From Gemmatimonadaceae bacterium (GTDB lineage: Bacteria > Gemmatimonadota > Gemmatimonadetes > Gemmatimonadales > Gemmatimonadaceae): DNA of 64,000 nt. The notes beneath the pieces were generated by a model, which did not search any database, was not told where the DNA came from, and saw only the letters and a list, made by a program, of their open reading frames with translations. A program made the translations under genes and the position numbers. The stretch is from NCBI GenBank assembly GCA_030835125.1, contig JAUQWM010000051.1, positions 1 through 64,000 on the forward strand. The letters are read 5' to 3'. This document shows, one piece after another, positions 52,247 through 60,750 of this stretch. Positions within the stretch are counted from its first letter, which is position 1, and every line of letters begins with the position of its first letter.

Positions 52247-53328
52247 TACTCCAGGTCCTCCATGGGCTCGTCATCGGGCGCATTCGCGGCGGCCTGGCTG
52301 GGCGCGGTCCCCCAATCGAGGATCTTCACGCCTTCGCCGTTCTCCTCGTAGCGCATGCCGAAGTTGAGCCCTTCGCTTTCGAGCAGGTGGGCGATTTCCT
52401 GCAGCGACTTCTTGCCGAAGTTCTTGACCTGCAGGATCTGGTTTTCGGTCTGCCGCACGAGGTCGCCCAGCGTGCGGATGTTCGAGTTCTTGAGCGAGTT
52501 CACCGACCGGACCGAGAGGTCGAGGTCGTCGATGAGCGTCTTGAGGCGCTGGGCGAGCTTGGCGGCGTCGCCGGTCTGGGCCTCGCCACCCGGGGTCACG
52601 GTGGCCGACGCGCTGGACCCGAAGCCGGCGAAGTACTGGAAGTGCGTCTGCGCGAGCGCGGCGGCGTAGCTCACCGCTTCCTCGGGCGAGATGGTGCCGT
52701 TGGTCTCGACCGTCAGCGTGAGGCGGTCGTAGTCGGTGCGCTGGCCGACGCGCGTTTCCGCCACCAGGAAGTTTGCCCGGCGGACGGGATTGTAGAGCGC
52801 ATCGATCTTGACCAGGTCGACGGGCAGGCCGCGATCGGCGACGTGCTGGTCGGCCTCGAGATAGCCGCGGCCCTTGTTCACGTACAGCTCGACGCTGACG
52901 TCGCGGTCGTCCTGGAGCGTGAACAGGTGGTGGCGCGGGTCGATGACGCGGACGTTGGCGTTCGACTCGATGTGGCCGGCCGTGACCGGGCCCGCCGTCG
53001 AGCGCGAGATGCGCAACACGACGTCCTCGGTGTCGTCGGCCAGCGCGAGGACGAGCGTCTTGAGGTTGCCGATGATCAGGTGCACGTCCTCGACGACGCC
53101 GGCGACGGTCTGGTGTTCGTGCACCACCCCGTCGATGCGGAAGCCCCAGACCGCGCTGCCGCGGAGGGAGGACAGCAGCATGCGGCGGATCGCGTTGCCG
53201 AGGGTGTGGCCGTAGCCACGCTCCAGGGGCTGGACGCGGAACTCCGCGATGTTGGCGTTATCCTCGCGGCGGTGAACTTCGACCAGCTGCGGAAGGATGA
53301 GGCCCTTGAGATCGATTGCCTTGCTCAT
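52246..53328 (-). CDS. rpoA: RNA polymerase alpha subunit
   Basis: A 360-residue alpha subunit, slightly longer than E. coli (329). The N-terminal assembly domain (about 15-245) contains GYGHTLGNAIRRMLLSSL and the beta-binding loops. The C-terminal domain (about 275-345) has DLVRQTENQILQVKNFGKKSLQEI, which binds UP elements and activators. It follows rpsD across a 175-bp gap carrying a heptanucleotide array. The position after rpsD and before rplQ is conserved in bacteria. Confidence 0.98.
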   Translation of the reverse strand: MSKAIDLKGLILPQLVEVHRREDNANIAEFRVQPLERGYGHTLGNAIRRMLLSSLRGSAVWGFRIDGVVHEHQTVAGVVEDVHLIIGNLKTLVLALADDTEDVVLRISRSTAGPVTAGHIESNANVRVIDPRHHLFTLQDDRDVSVELYVNKGRGYLEADQHVADRGLPVDLVKIDALYNPVRRANFLVAETRVGQRTDYDRLTLTVETNGTISPEEAVSYAAALAQTHFQYFAGFGSSASATVTPGGEAQTGDAAKLAQRLKTLIDDLDLSVRSVNSLKNSNIRTLGDLVRQTENQILQVKNFGKKSLQEIAHLLESEGLNFGMRYEENGEGVKILDWGTAPSQAAANAPDDEPMEDLE

Positions 53329-53432
53329 GTACGCGTTGTCCTGTCGTGGTCATGCCGGGCCATCGGCCTCGGCAACGCCCCACCCCGCCCCTGGCGCGCG
53401 GTGGGTTCGTGAGGGATCCAGGGTCCCTGACG

Positions 53433-53509
53433 CTGCAAACTGCAAGTTGGGAGTTGAGCGTTGAGAGTTGCGAGACTCCCAACTCCCAACTTTCAACTCT
53501 CAACTACTT
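53433..53509. repeat. Heptanucleotide array forming an imperfect hairpin between rpsD and rpoA
   Basis: Eleven consecutive 7-bp units: ctgcaaa, ctgcaag, ttgggag, ttgagcg, ttgagag, ttgcgag, then actccca twice, actttca, actctca, actactt. The left half is the near reverse complement of the right half, so the transcript can fold. The last unit covers the rpsD stop codon. Confidence 0.9.
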
Positions 53510-54136
53510 CGAATAGAGCTCCACCACCAGCTGTTCCTGCGCCGCGATCGGGATATTCGGCCGCGTGGGCCGCTCCAGCATCCGGCCGCTGAACGTGCCG
53601 CGATCGACGGCGAGCCACGACGGCGAGGCGCCGCGCGATGCATGCTCCATCGACTGCACCACGAAGACGTTCTCGCGCGAACCCGTGTGGACCCGGATCT
53701 CCTGGCCCGGCAGGACCACGAAGCTCGGGATGTCCACCGTGCGGCCGTTGACCTCGATGTGCCGGTGGCGCACCAGCTGGCGCGCCGCCTTGCGGCTGGA
53801 GGCGAAGCCGAGGCGATAGACCATGTTGTCCAGCCGGCTCTCGAGGGCCGCCAGCAGGTTGTGGCCCGTGATGCCCGGGAGCGTGGAGACGTGCTCGAAC
53901 GTGTTGCGGAACTGCTTCTCCGACACGCCGTAGATCCGCTTGATCTTCTGCTTCTCGCGCAGCTGCTTGGCGTATTCGGACGCCTTGCGCCGGCGCGCGG
54001 TGGCCTGGCCGTGCTGCCCAGGCGCATAGGGACGACGCTCCACCGGGCACTTCTCGGTGAAGCACTTGGTGCCCTTCAGGAACAGCTTGGTCCCTTCACG
54101 ACGGCACTGGCGGCAGCTCGAACCCGTGTAGCGCAT
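53504..54136 (-). CDS. rpsD: 30S ribosomal protein S4
   Basis: A 210-residue S4. The N-terminal four-cysteine cluster (CRQCRREG, KCFTEKC) indicates zinc. The S4 RNA-binding domain is near residues 95-160 (LESRLDNMVYRLGFASSRKAARQLVRHRHIEVNGR), with conserved GVSEKQF before it. The start is ATG 54136. It is 3 bp from rpsK and in the alpha operon. Confidence 0.98.
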   Translation of the reverse strand: MRYTGSSCRQCRREGTKLFLKGTKCFTEKCPVERRPYAPGQHGQATARRRKASEYAKQLREKQKIKRIYGVSEKQFRNTFEHVSTLPGITGHNLLAALESRLDNMVYRLGFASSRKAARQLVRHRHIEVNGRTVDIPSFVVLPGQEIRVHTGSRENVFVVQSMEHASRGASPSWLAVDRGTFSGRMLERPTRPNIPIAAQEQLVVELYSK

Positions 54137-54139
54137 CGG

Positions 54140-54517
54140 TCAGACTCTCCGGCGCTTGGGGGGACGGCAGCCGTTGTGCGGAATCGGCGTGACGTCCTTG
54201 ATCGACTTGACCTGCAGCCCGGCGGACGCCAGCGCCTGGATGGCGGACTCACGACCGCTGCCGGGCCCCTGCACTCGCACGTGGACGCGACGGACGCCGA
54301 CGGAGAGCGCCTCGCGTGCCGCCTGCTCGGCCGCCACGGTGGCGGCGAAGGGCGTCGACTTCTTGGAGCCCTTGAAGCCGGCCTTGCCGGCCGATCCCCA
54401 CGCGACGGTGTTCCCGCCCATGTCGGTGATGGTGATCGTCGTGTTGTTGAACGTGGCCGCGATATGCGCCACGCCCTCGGACTCGATCACGCGCTTGGTC
54501 TTCTTTCCAGTAGCCAT
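54140..54517 (-). CDS. rpsK: 30S ribosomal protein S11
   Basis: A 125-residue S11 with the conserved [24 protein letters not shown] and [23 protein letters not shown] regions and the [11 protein letters not shown] terminus. The ATG at 54517 is directly preceded by a heptanucleotide array (gagatgg units) and lacks a recognisable Shine-Dalgarno sequence. Confidence 0.97.
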   Translation of the reverse strand: MATGKKTKRVIESEGVAHIAATFNNTTITITDMGGNTVAWGSAGKAGFKGSKKSTPFAATVAAEQAAREALSVGVRRVHVRVQGPGSGRESAIQALASAGLQVKSIKDVTPIPHNGCRPPKRRRV

Positions 54518-54523
54518 TGAAAC

Positions 54524-54558
54524 GAGATGGGAGATGGGAGAGGGGAGATGGGGAGTGA
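54524..54558. repeat. Heptanucleotide repeat (gagatgg)n in the rpsM-rpsK gap
   Basis: Five units: gagatgg twice, gagaggg, gagatgg, ggagtga. It fills much of the 66-bp spacer between rpsM and rpsK, six bases upstream of the rpsK start. Confidence 0.85.
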
Positions 54559-54583
54559 ACCGCCCCGGCCTCCTCGCCCCTGA

Positions 54584-54961
54584 TTACTTCGTCACTTTCT
54601 TCTTGCCGGCGATCGCGCGGCGCGGACCCTTCTTCGTGCGCGCGTTCGTGTGCGTGCGCTGGCCGCGGACCGGCAGGCCCCGGCGATGCCGGATCCCCCG
54701 ATAGGACCCGATGTCCATCAATCGCTTGATGTTCATCGCGACCTCGGTGCGCAGCGCGCCCTCGACGCGGTAGTCCTTCTCGATCGCCTGGCGCAGCTTG
54801 TTCACGTCCGCGTCCGTCAGGTCGCGCACGCGAAGCGCGGCGCTCACGCCGGTCTTCTCGAGGATTTCGCGCGCGGTCGTCCGCCCCACGCCGAAGATGT
54901 ACGTCAGTCCGATCTCGACCTTCTTGTCGCGAGGGAGATCGACGCCAGCAATACGAGCCAT
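54584..54961 (-). CDS. rpsM: 30S ribosomal protein S13
   Basis: A 125-residue S13 beginning [26 protein letters not shown] and containing [19 protein letters not shown] with the Lys-rich tail, both signatures of S13. The ATG at 54961 follows the rpmJ stop by one base, continuing the operon. Confidence 0.97.
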   Translation of the reverse strand: MARIAGVDLPRDKKVEIGLTYIFGVGRTTAREILEKTGVSAALRVRDLTDADVNKLRQAIEKDYRVEGALRTEVAMNIKRLMDIGSYRGIRHRRGLPVRGQRTHTNARTKKGPRRAIAGKKKVTK

Positions 54962-54962
54962 G

Positions 54963-55079
54963 TCAGCCTTGTCGCTGCTTGTGCTTGGGGTTTCGCTTGC
55001 AAATGATGCGTGTCACGCCGTTGCGCTTCACCACGACGCAGTGTTCGCAAATGGGCTGCACGCTCGTCCGGACCTTCAC
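54963..55079 (-). CDS. rpmJ: 50S ribosomal protein L36
   Basis: A 38-residue L36 reading [19 protein letters not shown] then [19 protein letters not shown] from a GTG start at 55079. Cysteines and histidine (C..C..C..H) bind zinc, so it is the C+ form. It stands at the head of the alpha operon segment. infA is not present upstream. Confidence 0.95.
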   Translation of the reverse strand: MKVRTSVQPICEHCVVVKRNGVTRIICKRNPKHKQRQG

Positions 55080-55123
55080 CGTCGTCTCCGTTGCTGTCTG
55101 GCGGTTAAATCGGCCAAGACGCT

Positions 55124-55147
55124 GAAAATAGGCGCCTTAGGGCGCCT
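55124..55147 (-). terminator. Rho-independent terminator after pyrF
   Basis: A perfect 7-bp stem, AGGCGCC and GGCGCCT (55130-55136 and 55141-55147), with a 4-nt loop is followed on the minus strand by TATTTTC. It lies 33 bp beyond the pyrF stop and separates it from rpmJ. Confidence 0.8.
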
Positions 55148-55180
55148 GTGCAAGGGACGATGTTGCGTTGCGAAAACGGG

Positions 55181-55882
55181 TTAGACCCCGGACGCGGAAA
55201 GCTCGTCCAGCACCCGCCGCATCGCCAGTCGAGGCTCGCCTCCCGCCGTCACGGTACGACCCAGGATGATGTACGTCGCACCAGCCTCGGCGGCCGCGCG
55301 AGGGGTCACGATCCGGCTCTGGTCGCCCGCGGAATCACCAGCCAGCCGGATCCCGGGAACGAGGGTCCCGAAGTCGGGACCGAACTCGCGCCGGATCCGG
55401 CCAGCCTCCTGCCCCGAGCAGACGACCCCGTAGGCACCCGAAGACCTGGCCAGTTCGGCCAACCGCATAACCTCGTCTGCGACAACGACCTCGCGGCCGA
55501 TCGCTTCTGACGCCGTGCTCGCGTCCATCGACGTCAGGATCGTGACCGCGAGGACCCGGCAGGTCGACCCTGCCCCTTCGACCGCCGCCTCGATCATCGC
55601 CCGTCCGCCGAGCGCGTGGACCGTGATGAGCGATGCCCCGCCGGTAGACGCCGATCTCGCGGCTGCCCGGACGGTGTTGGGGATGTCGTGGAACTTGAGG
55701 TCGAGGAAGACCTGCTTCCCCTCGCCCCGTACCGCGTCCACCACCGACGGGCCGGCCGAGGTAAAGAGTTCACTGCCGACCTTGTAGAAGCCGCACGAGT
55801 CGCCCAGCTCGCCGATCATCGACATCGCGCGTGCGGTGTCGGGCACATCGAGCGCAACGATCGGGATTGGACCGTGGTTCAT
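55181..55882 (-). CDS. pyrF: Orotidine 5'-phosphate decarboxylase
   Basis: A 233-residue OMP decarboxylase that makes UMP in the last step of pyrimidine synthesis. The N-terminus IPIVALDVP and the catalytic D-x-K-x-x-D motif in FLDLKFHDIPNTV (about residue 65) are intact. The phosphate-loop end YIILGRTVTAGGEP matches the family. The start is ATG 55882; a longer frame to 55912 is unsupported. A decayed second pyrF copy follows pyrD at 62003-62243. Confidence 0.97.
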   Translation of the reverse strand: MNHGPIPIVALDVPDTARAMSMIGELGDSCGFYKVGSELFTSAGPSVVDAVRGEGKQVFLDLKFHDIPNTVRAAARSASTGGASLITVHALGGRAMIEAAVEGAGSTCRVLAVTILTSMDASTASEAIGREVVVADEVMRLAELARSSGAYGVVCSGQEAGRIRREFGPDFGTLVPGIRLAGDSAGDQSRIVTPRAAAEAGATYIILGRTVTAGGEPRLAMRRVLDELSASGV

Positions 55883-56231
55883 TCGAATCCGTGAAATGGG
55901 GTGATCTGCCAAGGGTGCGGAGTCACGCGAAACCTACGGGGTGGAAAGGGGATTGCAGTGCCGGCTCGTTTCCTCGGGAGCACCCCGCGAGGCGTTGAAA
56001 GAACGCAAGACCGCGATTGAGGCGTAGCGCCGCTGATTGATCCCAATCCGCAAGACCAGGCCGGCGGTACCGTCTCCGGAACACAGCACCTGCTCGTGAT
56101 TGACCGCGGATCCGCACAAAGACAATCAGGTCCGGTTTCGCGGAAGCACGCACCTCATTCGAGTCGCGTGATCCCGGGGGCGAAATGCCATGTCGGATTC
56201 GACGCGAATCCATCGCCAGAGATCAGCGCAC
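55883..56231. other. Intergenic stretch with no recognised gene
   Basis: About 350 bp between pyrF and the 3' fragment of the interrupted lipoprotein gene. Short open frames exist on both strands but none resembles a family I know. No terminator or tRNA is visible. It may hold more decayed sequence of the accessory region. Confidence 0.5.
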
Positions 56232-56424
56232 TCAGTCTTCAGGTACCGGGTACGTGGCTGTCAGGACCTCACCTCCGGCAGTTTCGTAACGGACTCTTAC
56301 CCAACCACCATGAGACCGCGATGGAATCCAGTCCAGGTGAGGCCGAGAAGGAATACCGGAGGTATGCCCTCAGCCGCCAGGGTGGGCACGGCGGCGGCGG
56401 GAGCGCGTCGCTCAAGGCGCACTG

Positions 56425-57321
56425 TCAACACCGGCTGAAAATGGGACACTTTCCACCGGGTGAAAATGGGACAGTCGGGGGGGGAGCCCTCAGGGCGCCG
56501 TGACCTCCCGGTCGTGCTGTTGTTTCCGATCGGGGGGTGCACCTGAGACGTGGATCGACGGGCCAGGTCAGCATGCTGCCGGAGTCGGTAGCTGTTCCGC
56601 GGATGTTCACGATGTGGCAGTGATGCACGAGCCGGTCGATCAGCGCCGCGGCCATGACGTCATCGCCGAAGATCTCCCCCCAGGCCTCGAAGCCCTTGTT
56701 CGAGGTGAGGATCGTCGAGGCGGATTCGTAGCGCCGGCTGAGGAGCTGGAAGAAGAGCATCGCCCCGGTCCGCGTGATCGGCAGGTAGCCGATCTCGTCG
56801 ATCACCATCAAGCTCGGGAAGACGAGCGTGCGGAGGCGGTGGGTGAGACGCCCCGCGCTCTGGGCGTCCTCGAGGGAGTGGAGGAGGTCGGCGAGGGTCG
56901 TGAAGTACACGCGCCGGCCCCGTTCCGCGGCGGCGACGGCGAGACTGAGCGCCAGGTGGGTCTTGCCGACGCCCGGGGGGCCCAGGAGCACCACGTTCTC
57001 CTTGCGCTCGATGAAGCCGAGCGTGTGGAGGCTCTCGATCTGCTCCCGCTTGACGCTGGGCTGGAAGCTGAAGTCGAAGTCGGCGAGCGTCTTCACAGCG
57101 GGCAGGCGCGCCGAGCGCATCGCCGTCTGGAGGCGCCGGGCATTTAGCAGCTGGATGTGCGCGTTCAGCAGATGGTCGATGGCCTGCGGTCCCGCGAGGT
57201 CACCGGCATCGCAGCGCCGCAGGATGTCGTCGAGGGCTTCGAGCGCCCCCGGCATCTTGAGATCGGCGAGTTGCGTGCGCAGCCGTTCGCGGAGCGAGGC
57301 ACTGGTCGCGGTGCGTTTCAT
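56425..57321 (-). CDS. istB: IS21-family helper ATPase IstB
   Basis: A 298-residue AAA+ ATPase that targets IS21 transposition. Walker A is VLLGPPGVGKTHLALSLA (about residue 107), Walker B VIDEIGYLPI and sensor ILTSNKGFEAWGE. The body ends near residue 250; the last ~45 residues are read through the terminal repeats of the element to its tip, so an unusually long tail. The ATG at 57321 overlaps the istA stop (ATGA), the normal IS21 arrangement. Probably functional in sequence, but the partner istA is truncated. Confidence 0.93.
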   Translation of the reverse strand: MKRTATSASLRERLRTQLADLKMPGALEALDDILRRCDAGDLAGPQAIDHLLNAHIQLLNARRLQTAMRSARLPAVKTLADFDFSFQPSVKREQIESLHTLGFIERKENVVLLGPPGVGKTHLALSLAVAAAERGRRVYFTTLADLLHSLEDAQSAGRLTHRLRTLVFPSLMVIDEIGYLPITRTGAMLFFQLLSRRYESASTILTSNKGFEAWGEIFGDDVMAAALIDRLVHHCHIVNIRGTATDSGSMLTWPVDPRLRCTPRSETTARPGGHGALRAPPPTVPFSPGGKCPIFSRC

Positions 57322-57891
57322 GGCTCCCCTCCCGCCGCGGTGAGCTGGGCGTACGCGGCGAGGCTGCGGCGCTCCACGGGCACCACCGGCACGACGGCCG
57401 CGCGGGCCGCGGCGCCAGGCTGCGTCGGGGGCAGGACGAGGGACCGATAGGGGCGCGCGGCCAGCGGCTGCAGCGCGTGCTGTTCGTCCGCCCGGAAGCG
57501 CTCGATTGGCGGCACATGGGTGGTCCCATGATCCCGCGGATTCGCCACGGTGGTCAGCCAGTCGAGGACCTGCGCATTCAGGTCCGCGTCGGACAGAAAC
57601 GTGCGGCCGTAGAGGAAGTTCTCGCGGAGATAGCGGATCGGACGCTCGACTTTGCCCTTCGTCTTGGCTCGATACGGCCGACACACGCGCACCCGGAAAT
57701 GATGATGCCGGGCGAAGCGGAGGAATTCGAGATTCTGTCGCAGGCCACCGCCGCCGAGGCGCTCGTCGCGCGTGACGACCGACCGCATCTGGTCAAACAG
57801 GACTTCGTGCGGCACCCCACCCCACGCGGTGAAGCAGGTCTCGAGTCCCAGCATCAGCGTCCGGAGATCCTGTCGGGGATAGAACTGGACA
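57318..57891 (-). pseudogene. istA: 5'-truncated IS21 transposase IstA
   Basis: About 190 C-terminal residues of IstA (a full-length protein is roughly 500). What remains includes VQFYPRQDLRTLML, WGGVPHEVLFDQM (second catalytic-acid region) and KGKVERPIRYLRENFL (the DDE glutamate). The helix-turn-helix and first aspartate are missing. The cut falls exactly at the element boundary, so the truncation preceded or accompanied insertion rather than following it. Confidence 0.88.
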
Positions 57892-58670
57892 CGCACCACG
57901 GAATCGCCGACGAGTGATCGGCGCCGAGGGTCTCTGGCTGCAGAACGAGTCGTCTCAATGCTTCGCGGGTCGCGGCTCGCCCAGGGGGAACAAGAATCGA
58001 GTATTGAGCGCGCGCACCCGGAAAGGGCCCATCCTGCGGAAGCGGCTTGGGCAACACCGTTCGTTCAGAGAAGGACCCGTGCACAAGAGTCGCCAACGAA
58101 GCCACTCGACTGTCGGACAAGACCGCGGTCGTTACGAGGACCACTCTGTCGCACTGGTACCATTCGTAGTTACGGGGATAGCTGGCGCTCCCAGTGACTT
58201 CCGTCAGGCAGGAGACCGGCATCATAAGCACGGTGTCGCGCGCGCGGCGACTCGTCTCGACGACGAGGACTGACGGTCTCCATTCGAGACCGAACGATGA
58301 GTCGGGTACGTCGACCGTCACGTACAGCATGGACGAATCCGGATCTGACGCATGCACGATGCGAGGCGCCCCCAGCGCGATCGCCTGGCGACGCGTGGAA
58401 GCCACGATCGCCGGCAACGTATCCGGACCGGTGGCCGACCGGCACGTCAGGAGGACCAGGGCGACAGAACCTAACGACTTCCGCGAGTGGCGCACGCTGG
58501 GGTCTGGAAGCGGGTTCACTCCCAACGTATCAGGGCGCCCGGGACAGGCAAGATGGGCAACCCACGCGATTCAGGGTGCGTCGCGGCGGCCGTGCCGATT
58601 GACGTCAATCCCGCCGTCGTCCGGCGTCGCTACGGCCCTTCCAGCGCCCCGTCAACGTCGACACCTGCGT

Positions 58671-58826
58671 GTCACTACCCCCCGCACCTCGCACCACGAC
58701 GCCAGGTCGCGCGGGAGGCGCGGCGGCAGGCGCGGTCCCGCATCACCCCCCTTCCCGATCGAGAACGCCGTCGCCCCAGCCATCAGGTATTGAAGCGCAT
58801 CGGTGGCACTCGCGATGCCCCCCATC
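58671..58826 (-). pseudogene. Decayed pyrD 3' fragment
   Basis: About 155 bp closely matching the 3' part of the intact pyrD at 62240-63181: cgcacctcgcaccacgacgc and gcgatgcccccca are shared, with scattered differences. It is flanked by non-coding sequence to 58496 and to 59006 in which I recognise nothing else. It marks an old partial duplication of pyrD. Confidence 0.85.
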
Positions 58827-59006
58827 CACCTCGGTTCAGCTTATCCGATACGACGACGGGAATCGGCCTTGCAATCCCCATGTCGGCGAATTCAGTCGCT
58901 TGCGGAGCATCTCGGCGCCACGCCGAGGCGCGTATCGATGACCGAGAGGTCACGCGACATGACTCCTACTGGACCGCTCAGAAGCCTTGTCGAACACGTG
59001 ACACGT

Positions 59007-60692
59007 TCACTCGCAATAGGCGCCTGACTGGATCTCAATGACAAAGGAATCGATCGCTGGCGGCGAAAGGCCATCATTGACCGTCACCTGAAGCGTGAAC
59101 GACGATCCGCTGTTGCTTGTGGTTAGATAGTCAATGTCACCGCCCACAGCGGACCCATTCTTCTTCCAGGCATACGAGTAGCTGCCGGTTCCGCCCGACG
59201 GAATCGCCCACCAAGTGCAGCTGATTCCCGAAGCCACCGAAGGCTGCCCGACGATCGTAACGGAGAGCGGAGGAGGAGTATACTGGTAGTTAACTGCAGC
59301 TTTAGCGTTTATCAGGCCATAGCCGCTACGTTGAAAGCTCGCCATCGTGGTTGCAGTCTGCCGGACCCTGTAACGCAGTTGGGCGGCAGTTTCAGAAGGA
59401 TGCGCCTCACGAAGCAGCATGAATACACCAGCAGCGACTGGCGTGGCATACGAAGTGCCACTGACGGTGCCGGTCTTCCCTCCCTTGCAGACCCCCACAA
59501 CCGACTGTGCGGGAGCTGAGATTTCGACGTTCCCTTCACCGTAGTTGTTGTAGACGGCCGTATCCCCAGTCAGCGACGTGCCTCCGACTCCCACTACTTC
59601 TGGAAACGCGGCAGGCCAATTCCATTTGCCGGAGTTCGAGGTGTTCCCAGTCGAGTTCAAGAAGACCACATCATAATCGTAGTAGGCATTCAGGATCGTA
59701 GAGTACAGCGTGATGAGGTCCTCTGGTGGGGTACTATTCGACGTTACGTTCGACCAAGAGAGACTCATTACGCTCGCGAACTCGACTTCGTTGTCAACGG
59801 CGATCGCAACCGATGTCCAGTCAATTGCGCTGGTACTCGAGTCAGTGTACCAGGCTATCCTCGCTATCCGCGTCGGAGCATTGGGAGCGATCCCAATAGT
59901 TCCAATTGAGTTCCACCTTGCAGCTGCCACACCAACCACCGCGGTTCCGTGCAACCCTTCGTATGCGACATGGGTTGTGTCGTATATCGCGTACTCGTTC
60001 GCGTAGAGGTCGGGACCCGCTGGCAGGTACTGGCCGAAGGTGTGCGAAGCCTCGTCGACCCCGTCGTCGAACAACACCAGCGCCCGATCACTGTCTATAT
60101 CACCAGTGGTAGTCACCCATACCGAGTCAGCTCGCACTTTGGTGACCTGCCAAGGCAACACTTCCGGGTCGGTTGGTGATCCCGAAGACGTCGGAGTGCC
60201 TTCGTAGAAACACTGCCAGACATCGTCAGCCCGAGCCTCGGTGCTATTGCCATGTATGTAGTCAATCCAAGGCCGGTTCCGCAGTGCGAGCACGTTTGCT
60301 GGATCATTGACTCTTACAACTACCGCCGGGATGTGTTTGAAACGATACACCACTTCTCCCGCTGCCTCCGCCACCGTGTCCGAATAGGCCGATGCTGCCT
60401 CCTGGCTCAGAAGGCTGTGCCCGAAACGCGAAACCCCCGCTGTCTTTCCCGGAGACCTAAATGCCACCGTAACAATATTGCCGCCGCGAGTGATACTCCG
60501 TCGAAGTGTCTCCTCATTCTGCGAGCGCAGCCTCAGCCGCATCTTCATCGCAAGGTCGGTTGATCTTAACTCACTCATCGCTGTTCCTGGGCGCGACCCG
60601 AGAACCACCGGCCTAACCTCGACGGGTCCGGGATCTTTGCAGGCTGCTCCGAGCAGCAGCACCACCAACGCGCGCTCTGCACGTCCGTTCAT
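59007..60692 (-). CDS. S8-family serine protease, putative lipoprotein
   Basis: A 561-residue subtilisin-like protease. The signal peptide ends in the lipobox LGAAC (Cys about residue 18). A pro-region-like segment (about 20-160) precedes the catalytic domain: Asp in VLFDDGVDEASH, His in YEGLHGTAVVGVAA, Ser in GTVSGTSYATPVAAGVF. The C-terminus (about 460-561) looks like an Ig/PKD-type beta domain (SYSYAWKKNGSAVGG). The ATG at 60692 has a GGGGGAG ribosome-binding site. Base composition is lower in GC than surrounding genes, consistent with acquisition. It lies between two paralogous lipoprotein genes and two pyrD-related sequences. Confidence 0.9.
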   Translation of the reverse strand: MNGRAERALVVLLLGAACKDPGPVEVRPVVLGSRPGTAMSELRSTDLAMKMRLRLRSQNEETLRRSITRGGNIVTVAFRSPGKTAGVSRFGHSLLSQEAASAYSDTVAEAAGEVVYRFKHIPAVVVRVNDPANVLALRNRPWIDYIHGNSTEARADDVWQCFYEGTPTSSGSPTDPEVLPWQVTKVRADSVWVTTTGDIDSDRALVLFDDGVDEASHTFGQYLPAGPDLYANEYAIYDTTHVAYEGLHGTAVVGVAAARWNSIGTIGIAPNAPTRIARIAWYTDSSTSAIDWTSVAIAVDNEVEFASVMSLSWSNVTSNSTPPEDLITLYSTILNAYYDYDVVFLNSTGNTSNSGKWNWPAAFPEVVGVGGTSLTGDTAVYNNYGEGNVEISAPAQSVVGVCKGGKTGTVSGTSYATPVAAGVFMLLREAHPSETAAQLRYRVRQTATTMASFQRSGYGLINAKAAVNYQYTPPPLSVTIVGQPSVASGISCTWWAIPSGGTGSYSYAWKKNGSAVGGDIDYLTTSNSGSSFTLQVTVNDGLSPPAIDSFVIEIQSGAYCE

Positions 60693-60729
60693 GACTCCCC
60701 CTGTTAAGGTTCTCTTCGCTGGACAGGCC

Positions 60730-60747
60730 CCTCCGGAATTCCGGAGG
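60730..60747. repeat. Perfect 18-bp palindrome
   Basis: cctccggaattccggagg is perfectly self-complementary. It lies between the stop of the intact lipoprotein gene and the S8 protease start. No T-run follows, so it may be an operator or a processing site rather than a terminator. Confidence 0.7.
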
Positions 60748-60750
60748 TGT

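Larger units (their letters stand above)
56423..57891 (-). mobile_element. 5'-truncated IS21-family element with 5-bp target duplication
   Basis: A 1,469-bp element carrying the 3' part of istA and istB. The intact end at 56423 reads TGTCAACACC followed by two direct 20-bp repeats, 25 bp apart, at 56430-56449 and 56455-56474 with the core tgaaaatgggac, typical of IS21 ends. The other boundary at 57891 starts TGTC but lacks the matching end repeats and the first part of istA. The pentamer cgcac (plus strand) flanks both sides, at 56418-56422 and 57892-57896. Removing the element plus one pentamer restores the reading frame of the host gene, confirming the boundaries. Confidence 0.9.
56232..58495 (-). 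pseudogene. Putative lipoprotein gene interrupted by the IS21 element
   Basis: The 5' part (57892-58495) encodes an N-terminus with lipobox-like VLLTCRSATGPD and a domain matching the intact paralogue at 60751-61542 (GAPRIVHASDPDSSMLYVTV; QPET). The 3' part (56232-56421) continues as CALSDALPPPPCPPWRLRAY and SPGLDSIAV, the paralogue's C-terminal half. Excising the element and one pentamer joins the two halves in frame. Near the end a 2-bp loss relative to the paralogue shifts the frame (GGWVRV and Y-P-V-P-E-D are in another frame). Function unknown. Confidence 0.85.

Noticed and set aside
55883-56231. A tRNA or small RNA gene next to pyrF
   Set aside because: No cloverleaf arms, T-loop consensus or terminator-like end could be found by reading.
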